Positions 34,769-46,997 of a stretch of DNA of 64,000 nucleotides are shown here, piece after piece; the stretch's first letter is position 1; every line of letters begins with the position of its first letter. The DNA is from Cristatella mucedo (Eukaryota; Bryozoa; Phylactolaemata; Cristatellidae). The DNA is taken from positions 3,013,001-3,077,000 of the forward strand of contig WPIO01000024.1 in the NCBI GenBank assembly GCA_009760855.2, written 5' to 3'. The notes under the pieces were generated by a model that was not told the origin of the DNA, searched no databases, and worked only from the letters and a program-made list of their open reading frames with translations. The translations under genes were made by a program, and so were the position numbers.

Positions 34769-37495
34769 CTATAAGCCAAGACACGATTGCATAGGCGATT
34801 GAACAGTGGCAGTAGGCCATCCATCTCAGTGTACTTACGCATTGGTTGAACAAGGATACTCTGCACACATACTTGCGAGGCAGCAGTCAACCCATATAGA
34901 AAGAGGCCAGCGGTCATGGAGGCATGTGGGCAGTGCAGAATGTGCCACTTTTTTAACGGCAAAGTCTAAGAACACGGCAAACCTACTGGCATATTGAACT
35001 GACCGGCCGACGAAGTAAAAGTGTAAGTTATCAGTGGAAGCCCTAACCAATAGCAGCCGGCTGCCCAGTGGGCACTAGCAAAGCAGCCCTGGCAGGCACA
35101 CCATTAGGCTGCGTCCCCATTACCGCACTGGGACTAGGGCACATGTCACAGCTACTCGCCTCGCAGACAGGAGAAGGGTTATGCCTGGTAGGTCTCGGTA
35201 GTCCAAATCGATTCTTTGGTGCCTAAGCGCTAGCACTAAATGTAATGTGATGTATCTCCGTCAGTAACTCCACAAAGTCCTAAAGACCATGTGGGCGTTA
35301 CGCAGGAGAGTTTTGTATAGCGCACTCACAGCCTAAGCGGCTTTCGGTACGCATTCGGTAGCCAACAGACTTCGTCTCACGCAACAAAGAGAAAGTGGGA
35401 AGCATAGCAGAGTTAGGAGAGCAGTTGAGGTAGTGAGTAGCATAGAAGTAGCAGCTCAGGACCGCTGAAAAAGATGAGCCATAGTCGGCAGTAGGAGAGT
35501 AGTTGTCGTTGCGTAGGAATTGTGGAAGCAAGTTCGACAGTCTAGGACCTGCAGAGCTAAAGCTTCTGTCGCCAACTGTCTTTAAGCGGAGGAATGGGAC
35601 AGCTAACTTATTGTCCACAGAGGACCTGAGGGCGCGAACAGGCTGAAACTGATGCAGCAGTTCAGCTAGGTATGAAGGAGCCAAGCAGTGGCCAGTCTTG
35701 TGGGTCAGCGTAAGAACTTTGCTCTGTATCCTTTGCTCAACCGGCAACCATCCTAGCTCCTTCAGCAAAGGAGACACGTGCTCAAACCACTGGGACTTGA
35801 AGACCAGCCTTGCAGCCATATTCATAGTCCACTGTAGTGGCATAATAGCTTTCTTTGGTAGCCCAGCCAAAAGGGAATTACAATAATCAAGCCGAGACAG
35901 AACTAAAGAGCTAGTTAAATTTTTTACAAGCCACTGTGGGAGACAGCTTCTAATCTTGGATAGGGATCGGATGTGATGGCTAGCTGTAGAGGCAGTCTTC
36001 TGAATGAAGCTTTTGAAATTGAGGCAGCTGTCGAAAACGACACCTAGATTACGAGCACGTGGTGAAGGTCGCACAATAGCATCACCTATTAGAACAGCAA
36101 AGCCTTTTAATCCAGCCACACGCTTAGGGTGTCCTATGAGAAGCGGTTCGGTTTTATCGTCATTTAATTTCAGGAAGTTTTCCGACATCTAGGATCGAAT
36201 ATCGGCAAGACAAACATTCAGTTTCTCAGTTGCTGCAGCAGATTCCGACGGTTTAACAAGTGCAAATGAACGGCCCAGGTGTCGAGATATTTGGTAGAGT
36301 GTAGCTCTTCCTGGAAAGGAAGCGACAGAATTCAAAAATTCAAAGTGCAGACTGACAAGACTTCAGCGTCGCATATCAAATCGGGTAGACCTGCTTTTCA
36401 TAATCGAAAGATGCCTGAATGAACAGGTGTTTGTAGCAACGGCTGCCTCCGAGAAGGTATGCACGGCAAGACAGCATCATGATAGCACGAAATGAGTCGC
36501 CAGTGTTAAACAAAAGACGAGTTTGTTCGTGCTTATCTAGCAGACAAGCTGCCTCTGAAAAAGTGGCAGTTTGGCCAAAATGAACTAACCGCTCAAAAAT
36601 GTCACGGTTTTATTAAGGGTGTGAGATCTACAGTGAGCATGAGATCTGCAGATTGCCGAAGACTGCAGCACTAGAGAGAGTTTAAATATAAAAAAGACAA
36701 ATCCGAGGTAAGGGGACCTTTGACTGTCCTAATGAGATTACGCTAAAAAGCAGTAAGCAGGAGCTTTATCGGCTTCAACATAAGCAGCCAGACTCGCAAG
36801 ATCATCTAAGCCAGTTAAGGGTAAATGTCAAGAAAAACCTGAGAAGACTGGTACAACAAACGAATAGTTGTTTAGCATAACTTTCAAAATACAAACTCGC
36901 TAGAAGTAATATCTCAAGTTTTGACGATGTACACATGAAAAGAGAATTATATAAACGATTAGGCAAACATATTTAATCCGGAAAGAAAACAGAAGAAACA
37001 CATCTGCAAACAACAAAGTTACCTATCTATGGATCACATACGACTTCTGTCCCAACTTATTAAAACTTGGTATATCTCGATACATGTTTTCAGCTTGTTG
37101 AGGTACGTGCTTGTGACTTTAAAAAAGCTTCAACACAGTATAGTTAAGAGTCATACAAATTCCACAACTCGACCCATACCTGACGGATCAACGCGAAATT
37201 TCAAATGCGATTCATCTCCGCTGGTACATCCTTGCTGAAGCTCGTTTCTAATTTTGATTGAATAAGTTGTGTACGATCATAAAGCAAGTCGGCGACGGTC
37301 AAGGGCAAGAATAACACATCAAAGTGCAACATCTAAATAATAGGATAGCATTAACTGGTTGGAAAGGGTGGGACATTGAGCTTTCTGTGAAGGCAAAGAG
37401 GAGCCGACAATATTGTCGCTGCAAATCAGCAACAAATCATCCACGCTTCCAATATGGTACCAGGATCACATGAAATCATGCATGCCATAGCTTAC
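34769..37495. other. spastin intron with LINE-B
   Basis: Contains LINE-B at 35243-36280. Sequence 36281-37495 shows no feature; a few donor- and acceptor-like sites occur but no spastin-like reading. Confidence 0.6.
35243..36280 (-). mobile_element. LINE-B copy with intact 296-codon frame
   Basis: The best LINE-B copy. Frame 35298-36188 reads MSENFLKLNDDKTEPLLIGH, PSPRARNLGVVFDSCLNF, SLVLSRLDYCNSLLAGLPKK, LGWLPVEQRIQSKVLTLTHK, FLRLKTVGDRSFSSAGPRL and ends AIQNSPA. The 3' UTR leads into TGTAATGTGATGTATCTCCG. It is 5' truncated within the reverse transcriptase. Inserted in a spastin intron in the sense direction. Confidence 0.93.
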
Positions 37496-37567
37496 GTATT
37501 TCGATGTCAGGCTGGCAGCACTTATGTTGAAAAACGTAGAGTGGCACTCGCTGGCAACAGCCTTTGC
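37496..37567 (-). CDS. SPAST: spastin exon: helix after Walker A to pore loop
   Basis: 72 bases, 24 codons, phase 0 at both ends; acceptor TTTTTTAG, donor TAC|GTAAGC. Reads AKAVASECHSTFFNI then SAASLTSKY. TFFNISAASLTSKY is nearly invariant in spastin and fixes the identity. It ends with the pore-loop Lys-Tyr. Confidence 0.97.
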
Positions 37568-37658
37568 CTAAAAAATAAGGTTGAAATGCCGTGGGCAGAT
37601 TTTTGAGCCAATGGAGCCATAAAGAACAAGCATGTCATAGAAGGAAGAGATCTCTCAC

Positions 37659-37733
37659 CAGCATCGTTTTTCCATTACCAGGCGGCCCGAACAGCAGCAA
37701 TCCTTTAGCTGGAGCCCGCAGTCCGGTGAAGAG
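37659..37733 (-). CDS. SPAST: spastin exon: Walker A
   Basis: 75 bases, 25 codons, phase 0; acceptor TTATTTCAG, donor CTG|GTGAGA. Reads [14 protein letters not shown] then [19 protein letters not shown] is the Walker A loop that binds ATP phosphate. Only 91 bases of intron separate it from the next exon, the shortest intron of this gene. Confidence 0.97.
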
Positions 37734-38097
37734 CTGAAATAATATGAGAAACTCTTACGATTCCGGCGATCGTCCATGTCTCACAAGAACAGTGCGCCAC
37801 TGAGTGGAACTGAGAACCAAACGGCTACCGTGAGCATGAACTATGCTTTTGTTCAATTTAGATTGCCAACAACACAAACAAGCACGGCTGAGCAGGTTAG
37901 CAGTTCACAACAAACAGAACACACCCCAGATAATAGATGCCACCCTTGCTTGTTAGATCATATCGATTGGTCATGCCAGCTAGCGACACAAAGTTCATCA
38001 CGGTCCAAAAAGACACAAACGATCGAAGAAAAAGCTAAAATGTTTGGTTCCCGGGAATTTGGAATTGTCACAGTGCCACTAGAATATCATATCCATA

Positions 38098-38320
38098 AGA
38101 TGGAGAGTTATTTATGGCAGATGCTGAACACTGCCCCTTATCGTTTACCGAGAGTGTGAGTCTATCTCAAAAAAAATGGCGGTTCATGGAGCCTCTTGTT
38201 TTTTCCGGCAAAGATGGAGCATTATTTATGGCAAATGCTGAACACAGCCCCTTAAGTTTACCGGGAGTGGGAGTCTATCTCACAAAATGGCGGTTCGTGG
38301 AGCCTCTTGTTTTTCCGGCA
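38098..38320. repeat. 113-bp tandem duplication
   Basis: Two copies starting AAGATGGAG (38098 and 38212) share TTATTTATGGCA, GCTGAACAC, CCCCTTA, GAGTCTATCTCA, AATGGCGGTTC and GGAGCCTCTTGTTTTTCCGGCA. They differ by scattered changes, so the duplication is not new. Confidence 0.85.
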
Positions 38321-38424
38321 CCGCCCATGTTCCAAGGATGCAGTGCAATAGCACCATCCAAATAGGGCACAAAAAGATGTGCTAGCTGTGTCAAGTGAGC
38401 TGCTTTCAGAGCAGTGCCTCAAAG

Positions 38425-38492
38425 CTACGGCTGGAAATTCATAAGCAGCAATGAAGTTTTGAAAAAAGAAAGGTTTGCATTTCCAGCCGTAG
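38425..38492. repeat. 14-bp perfect inverted repeat
   Basis: CTACGGCTGGAAAT at 38425-38438 and ATTTCCAGCCGTAG at 38479-38492 around a 40-base loop. Could be a small foldback element or an RNA hairpin in the spastin intron. Confidence 0.75.
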
Positions 38493-40667
38493 GTAGTTCG
38501 TGGATGCAAACGATGCAAAAATTAATTACCAACAAGCAGAAAACAGCAACAATTAGTGTCCATTTCACATGGAGATGTATAATGCCTTTAAATTTTAATC
38601 TAAATCTGGACTTACTCTGAGCGCCAAAGGATAGAATTTTATTCTCATAATTTTCCTAAATTAATTTTTTACAATTAGCAAATCGCTACAGTTTTTTTTA
38701 TTCTCGTGGTCATTCAAAACATGTAGGTAGAAGTTTAGCACTATCCTTTCGATTTATGTCTGACCTGTGTATGGCTGGGCACAAACAAATGGTTAACCCC
38801 GAACATTTCTGACAGAGCCCAACACGGTTATCAGATATATCTTTTCGGATGGGCCTCAGCAAAACTCCAAATCTTACTTCAAAATTAAATTGTCTATAAA
38901 AAATGGCCTTAAAAAATTGCAAGTAGGCTAGAAGAGCAGAGAGATTTCCAAACTGGCACTTCTGCTAGTTTTTCACACTTTGTAGGCTAACCGAGGTGGC
39001 AACTGGCAACAAGTGGCGTCATTTGCCACCAATGTTATTTCCTTTCATGGATCATTGTGTCGATCTAGAGTTCGTAACGTGCTGCAATGTCCGATGTTCT
39101 ATCTTAATTAACTAAGTGAGTGAATGCCTGACCAGCACTACATCTACCCGGAAACACGGGTTGCCTATTCAGGTGTCACCTTCAGATCGCAAAAATACGC
39201 GAAATGTCGCAAAAGACTAAGGCAAAACTGATAATCACTGCTCAACAGCCAGTCAAGCAACTGCACTTTATTTAAACGGAATACAGTACAATACAATACA
39301 AAACAGCATAAGGCTAAAAACAAAGGTGTTTTCATATTTTACATCTAAAAGAAGCCCTACTTGAAGCTAAGTAATTGGGGTCTGAATCAACTGAAACTTT
39401 TTAGACATACAGAACTCTTTTTTTCTATTGATACTACCCTTTTATAAACACTTACTTACAGAGCAGTAAGATGGATGTTGCCATTTCGTCTATCGTGTTA
39501 AGTTTTGGCATATTGCAGCCACGGCGTCCATGAGATCCAATGTTTTTGCAAGGACGGTAAAAAATGGGAGCTCATTGCAAAGTTGCACTTGGGTTCGTTG
39601 ACCACTAAATGTCTCGTCACCCACAAACTAATGCCTACGATATGGTGATCTCTGATCAAGAATATCCTAGATTTTCTCAGTAGTTTAAACTGTTTGGTCA
39701 TTTTTAGAGCACAGCAAGCTTAATTTCTATATTTTTCTATATTTTTGTTCAGAGCATGTGAAACATTGCCAGATTTAGGCTGCAAATTAGCTCTGCGTGT
39801 ATTATTTGAACGTTGAGGCAATGTTGCCTATAGCTATGTGAAGCTAATAACAAACTTGGACTTCAGGGTGATATGAAATTTCTTAATGCCTCTATGTGAG
39901 TAGCTAAAAACCGGACAGAATCAACTGTTCGTAACTTCCACACTGCGACAGACTAGAAAACTTGGCTGTTTTTCCATAAAATATGACTTAAAAAACAGTG
40001 GTGACCAATTCATGTCCTTCATGATGCCTTTGCAGATCTGGTCATGTGAGCATTTTTACCAATTGCCCTTTGGCAAGGCCGGGACACCACTGCCACAGTT
40101 GATCTTGTCCCAACCCTGCCCCACTGACTTGCAGTACACTGTGAGTGCCTGTTGCCAGTGTACTTCTCTGCTTCCTAACCCAAGTGTAAGACCACGCCCA
40201 GTGACCGAGCTATCTGCTGTTGCAGCACTAGACCACGATCTGCAGACAACTGATGCTTCTGCTGAACGTATCACTCGCCACTAGTGCTCTGATGTGAGTA
40301 TGGCATGATTTTCTAGCACTTTATCAAAAAAAATACCTCTGGTCTTTGTTTGCAGCCACCCGATTCGCTAACAATCAGTCAAAAAACACTCAAACTCAGC
40401 CGGTTTTGGTACCTTGGGGTGTTACTGCCAAGGTTCGAAACTTCTGATTTCATGTGGGCATAGCTGCAGCCCAACAGTAGCAGGAAATAGGGCAAAAATA
40501 TCGTAAGCTAACTGGGCGTAAAATCCTCCAGACACGCTTTTCAAAATACCAAGGAATTAAGGAACCTTTGGTACTGTTGCCAGAGAGTAATAGAGCGATC
40601 GAGACCAGGCAGGAGAAAAAAAGTGGATGAGTAGTAGACAGATATAGATAGAGCAAGATACAGAGGC

Positions 40668-40929
<262 letters not shown>

Positions 40930-41061
40930 CACACACAAACACATAAGGTCAGACAATCTGTTTTAAAGCTGATTTATGAAAAGAATATCAAGCTGATTTG
41001 TCCACAGAATTTCGTTTGTGCCTGACACTGGCAGCACTCAATAGATTTGTACAAGCCTCTT

Positions 41062-41115
41062 GGCTCTACCCGCTAGGCCACCTATGCAGGCTCTACCCTC
41101 TAGGCCACCTATGCA
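41062..41115. repeat. 27-bp duplication
   Basis: GGCTCTACCCGCTAGGCCAC plus CTATGCA occurs twice in direct succession with one difference, about 45 bases downstream of the donor of the next spastin exon. Confidence 0.9.
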
Positions 41116-41160
41116 TGCATGCACTTGATACACAAAGAAGGCCACAAAGTGCATGCCTAC

Positions 41161-41225
41161 CTCAGGCCTAAGAGAAGGAAGAATAACCATCTCTTGAAGA
41201 GCTTGCTTGGCTGCTTCCAAACCGC
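41161..41225 (-). CDS. SPAST: spastin exon: start of the AAA core
   Basis: Acceptor GTGTTTCAG, donor GAG|GTAGGC. First two bases complete a Gly codon; then GLEAAKQALQEMVILPSLRP and E. LPSLRPE followed by LFTGLRAP in the next exon is the spastin signature. The junction gives DIGGLEAAKQAL, where vertebrates have DIAGQDLAKQAL. Confidence 0.96.
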
Positions 41226-42282
41226 CTGAAACACAACTGTCAGGTCATAGCATTGTGTTTGCTTGAAATAAAATCGTTGAACGATGGCAAGAGAAGCTTG
41301 GGCCCACAGGACTGTAAATAAAGACTCGGACACACAAGGACGGTAAATTTTCAGCAGTAAAGCAAAGTCCACAGCTGCGACTACCCAACAATTATGAAAT
41401 ATAATGAAGCAAAATCTATCGGCAAGGCACCTGCAAAAAACCGCAGCGATTTGATGTTCAACACCTGAATTTGTCACTTCCGTTGACAATTCTCCATCCA
41501 CATAAACTGAAATATATATAGTAATGTCGAGTAGGCCAAGCTGCATGCTTAGAGCAATGCAGCAAAAGCCCGAAAATGCAAACAGCCAATTAACTTTGTC
41601 AAACAAGTAAGTGTACATATGGTTCAAAGACAGCAGCCCAAGATGGAGTTTCTAACTGAGCTAAACTAGAAACTTGGATTTATATAAGTACTAACTTCTA
41701 GGACCTACTTAAGCATATTTTACTCGTGCGATTTGAATAAAAAACTGCCCAGTAGATCATAAAATATTGTATTAAGGGCCCACATGTGCGAGAAGATATT
41801 ATAAAGTGTTTGTAGGCAAACTCAATGAAAACAGAAAAACCAGGATCTAAAAAATCTTACTGCACATTATGTTGGGGCCGAAAACGACATGCAAGAGAAA
41901 ATTGCCACTAATCTCAGACTTACTTAGGAAGCTGCCAAAACAGGCTAACTCTTGAGTGTTGTAAATGTCTAGCAAGCAAAACACGCCATACACCATTGCA
42001 ATCCATCAATGCTGTTTTAATGGACAAATTCTTCTATTCTCTCCTGGCCCTATATGGCAAGGAATTTGTAAAATATTGAAATGCTAGGAGTTATTCCTTA
42101 TCAAAAGTTTTGCTCCAGAACAATTACAACTGCACGAATCGGTCTAATAGACCCTGAGATCTAAGCACAGCCATTGAATACATTAAGCCTTGACCGAAGC
42201 AGTCAACATGGAATAGCCACTGCTTGTACTTAGTGCACTGTGTTACAAAGGTAAAAGCCATGTGCTTTCTATCGACTTGAGG

Positions 42283-42412
42283 TATTTAAAAATGGTGTTT
42301 CTAAGGACTAACGTATAAGCAATGTTTTGGCATTTTGCTCTATACGATATTTAAAAATGGCGTTTCTAAGGACTAATGTATATGCAATGTTTTGGCATTT
42401 TGCTGTATACGA
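42283..42412. repeat. 65-bp tandem duplication
   Basis: TATTTAAAAATGG, TTTCTAAGGACTAA, GCAATGTTTTGGCATTTTGC and TATACGA appear in both copies (42283 and 42348) with few differences; recent. Confidence 0.9.
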
Positions 42413-42493
42413 GCTCTCAAATGCCACTGCAGCTTTCAAATGCAGTCACTTTGGGCCTGAAGGGAGGATTCCCAACCCAACAATAGAGGGCTG

Positions 42494-42542
42494 GCTTCGG
42501 GTGAGCCGTGATGGCACACTAGGTAAGGCGCTTGGATTCACG
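42494..42542 (+). mobile_element. SINE1 head fragment
   Basis: GTGAGCCGTGATGGCACACT, AGGTAAGGCG, then TTCACGACTT and an abrupt change to LINE-A sequence. Only the A-box half remains. Confidence 0.8.
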
Positions 42543-42843
42543 ACTTCACTCCCAAAAACAAAAACGCACCCATTTAGGACAGCATTTAGTGGGTCCCTGT
42601 GATTCGTCCTTCATGTGCTTATGCGTGCTGACACTGTGCATGCTGCCACTAACCACATTTGCATGCTGACCCTGTGCATGTCACCCCTAACCATATTATT
42701 CATTTTGTTTGTTCTTCAAGCATGATTTTTCTTACCATTTAATTGCATTTCCCTTTGCAGCAAATGTAAAGCGCCTAGAAAGAGATTAAGTTCTCTGAGG
42801 GCACTTTATCAAGTACATTATTATTATTACATTATTATTACAA
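42543..42843 (+). mobile_element. LINE-A 3' end
   Basis: Starts at the last codons (FRTAFSGSL) and runs through the UTR, stem-loop and (ATT)n. The fusion point with the SINE1 head lacks any spacer. Confidence 0.92.
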
Positions 42844-43022
42844 GCTACCGTAACGGCTCAGTGGGTAAGATGGTTTCTTTTCACGACCTTGGCCCCAAAG
42901 TCGTGGGTTCGATTCCTGCGGTGAATGATCCTTTATCGCCCCTGCAAGTGGTGGTGATAGCCAAAAAGGCTCTTCTGTTGCTATGCAAAAGAGGCTGTTT
43001 AATAAGCTAGGATTTATTTATT
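42844..43022 (+). mobile_element. SINE1 copy at end of LINE-A tail
   Basis: ACCGTAACGGCTCAGTGGG, hairpin CACGACCTTGGCCCC...GTCGTG, B box GGTTCGATTCC, body and T-rich tail. It sits directly after the (ATT)n of the LINE. Confidence 0.9.
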
Positions 43023-43487
43023 TTTTGTTCTTCCGACTTGTTTTTGCACCTACTTTAAGATGCCTAGTAGGTCACTGCTCGAGAGCACCTCGAAAGGACA
43101 AGAGCAGACCTTGCATGAAATGAGTCAAAGCAACTGAGAGGCGACACAGACTCTTAAATTCAGCCATTCAACAGTGAGCTACATTCTAGTAGACTACGCT
43201 CAAGTTGGTAGAGGAATATGGCCCAGCAGGTTGACTCTGAAAGAGCTGTTTAGCCGGCTGAAGTACTACAGGGGTTATATTAACTCAGAGACCTGTAAGG
43301 AGTTTATAGACTCTCTGCCGAGCCCTATGTGAGGAGTTATAAGGACCTTGGATGCCCGATATCATATTAAATTATTTGCACTACAAAAAATATTGTTATT
43401 TACGGAAGAATTCGAGCTTGCAATTAGTACATGGAGTGTTGAAATTAATGCTGCATGCTTCTGTATGCTTAAGTAGAGTATTTCTGC

Positions 43488-44990
<1,503 letters not shown>

Positions 44991-45359
44991 ATTGTTTATT
45001 TGTTTTTATTTATTTATTTATTAACAATCGGACCATAACAATCTACATACAATGTGATCTAAAATATGTTCATGCTTTGTGCGCTCTATACCACAAAATC
45101 TAACCAGAGCATTGGATTTGCATGACCTAGCAATATCGGCAACAAATAATGCATAATTGTATCTGCCTACCAGGACCAAAGGGACACGTGAAAAGATTCT
45201 GCTTTGCCGTATCTTCAACAGCTTCGAATTTCCACCACTAGCCGGCTTAGAGGTTAGTAACAAGTAAAATAGTGCTTACTAAACTTCTGGCAGTGCGACT
45301 CTTATTATTAGTTGCAACCACACTGGAAATCAGAGGAAGCTGCATGCTACAATGTGCAT

Positions 45360-45615
45360 CTATTAATCACAGCATTTAGTGGGTCCGAGGGATTCGTCCT
45401 TTGTATGTTTATGCTTGCTGACACTGTGCATGCTGCCAATAACCATATTTGCATGCTGACCATGAGCGTGTTACGTCTCACTAGGTGAGGCTTGTTGTTC
45501 AGTGAGTTTGTTACCACTAACTATTTGATCATGCTTCCTTTGCAGCAAACGTAAGTGCCTAGAAAGAAGTTAAGTTGTCTGAGGAATTTATACAAATGTA
45601 CTATTATTATTTTTA
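45360..45615 (+). mobile_element. LINE-A 3' end fragment
   Basis: ATCACAGCATTTAGTGGGTC, UTR words, stem-loop (AAGTGCCTAGAAAGAAG) and ATTATTATTTT end. Confidence 0.82.
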
Positions 45616-45667
45616 TGTGCCTCACACAATGTCGCAGCCCAGCTTATTTATTACGGAGGTGCTGTAC

Positions 45668-45821
45668 CTATGTCACTGAATTTCACCGAAGGGCTTCGGT
45701 CGACGATTTCTCCTAGGATGATGCCTGCAAGACGCTGGTCGACGTTCCTAATGCCGGCATTGGGAACAGGTGGAGAAGCCAACGGCAGCCGCCGTCTGGT
45801 GGCAGTGGTAGCAGGTCTCAC
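45668..45821 (-). CDS. SPAST: spastin exon: microtubule-binding region to AAA entry
   Basis: 51 codons plus one base; acceptor TTCTCTCTAG, donor ATAG|GTACAG. Reads VRPATTATRRRLPLASPP then VPNAGIRNVDQRLAGIILGE, IVDRSPSVKFSDI. TTATRR precedes the AAA module in spastin, and RNVDxxLAxxIxxEIVD is its conserved N-terminal helix of the core. The phase 0 start fits the exon at 49432-49660. Confidence 0.93.
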
Positions 45822-46767
45822 CTAGAGAGAAAACAAAATAGCCAGCTGTGTCTTAACGAAAGAAAAACAACGAGCAGTGCAAGCAATTTAAAGAACTGCT
45901 AGGGATTGACACGGTACTACTACATTCATCATTACAACCTCCTTACAATCAGCATCAAACTAAAGAACATTTCCTTACTAGCCGTAGCCTGTGCAGCCCC
46001 AACTGCTCAGGCTGACAGTGAAACAGGTGCAAGTGAGCATGCTATGCCACCAAATGAATACATAGTCTCCCTACAACCGACAGCAACCTTAAGGACATTT
46101 AAAGTCAAATTTGTAACATGCTGGATGACAGGTGTTCCTTAGCCGGCAATAGAGGCTCTTGCCCTAACGTGCATCATGCCCACGTCTGCCTGAAGCCTGG
46201 ACAGAAGCCATGCCAAAACTTGGATCGAGCAAGCATCTACTCCTGACGAACAGACGATACCAGTTTCAGACGCCTATCCAGCTGCATTACCAATCTAGGC
46301 CAGACTGTCATTAGTTCGCTCTGAGTAAAATATAAAAGAAAGACAGGCAGATGAAAGAACCAAGTGGCAAGCTTACTCTAGCCTTTCTCCATATATTGCA
46401 GTCCAAAAGGTCCCTTATCTGTTTCTACTTATTACGGAACAAGTGATAATTAGAAGCCATGTTAAAATCGGCATCATCTTTCAGATGATGCAAACTTTTC
46501 ATACCGAGTAGCTGGCATCCCTATTTCAGCTTCAATAGCAGCCTGTGCCTTAAAATACTCACTCCTGCTCATTTCACCAGCTCACGTGACTGTGGTCGCT
46601 CAGCTGTGCCTCTCATCAACATCAACTCTCAACTCAACAACCTAATCAAACATTAGAAAATGCTATTGAACGATGTCCCAAACAATCAGCTGGCATTACA
46701 GGGTATTTTAATTAACCAAAGAATCCCTAGAAGAAAGATCCCAGACGATAAGAATACCTGTGTGCTA
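45822..46767. other. spastin intron, no feature seen
   Basis: A plus-strand frame at 45906-46142 is unsupported; nothing else. Confidence 0.5.
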
Positions 46768-46866
46768 CTCTAGTGAGTTTCCACTAACCATACGATCATG
46801 CTTTCTCTACAGCATCTTTAAAGTGCCTATAAAGAGGTTAAGCTCTCTGGGGGCGCTATACAGATG

Positions 46867-46899
<33 letters not shown>

Positions 46900-46900
46900 T
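46768..46900 (+). repeat. LINE-A tail fragment
   Basis: CATCTTTAAAGTGCCTATAA, AGGTTAAGCTCTCTGGGGGC, GCTATACAGATGCATT and a run of ATT. The same CATCTxTAAAGTGCCTATAA variant starts the split tail at 14365. Confidence 0.85.
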
Positions 46901-46997
46901 TCTGAAGTGCTACTGTTGCTGGAGCAGCTTTTAGAGTGCTACAATAGCCAGCAGATTTAGCCCCACAAAATAAAGATGGTATAGGCAGCGCTTAGAA

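Noticed and set aside
41157-41627. 156-codon hydrophobic minus-strand frame
   Set aside because: Covers the spastin exon 41161-41225 in a different frame and otherwise reads intron.
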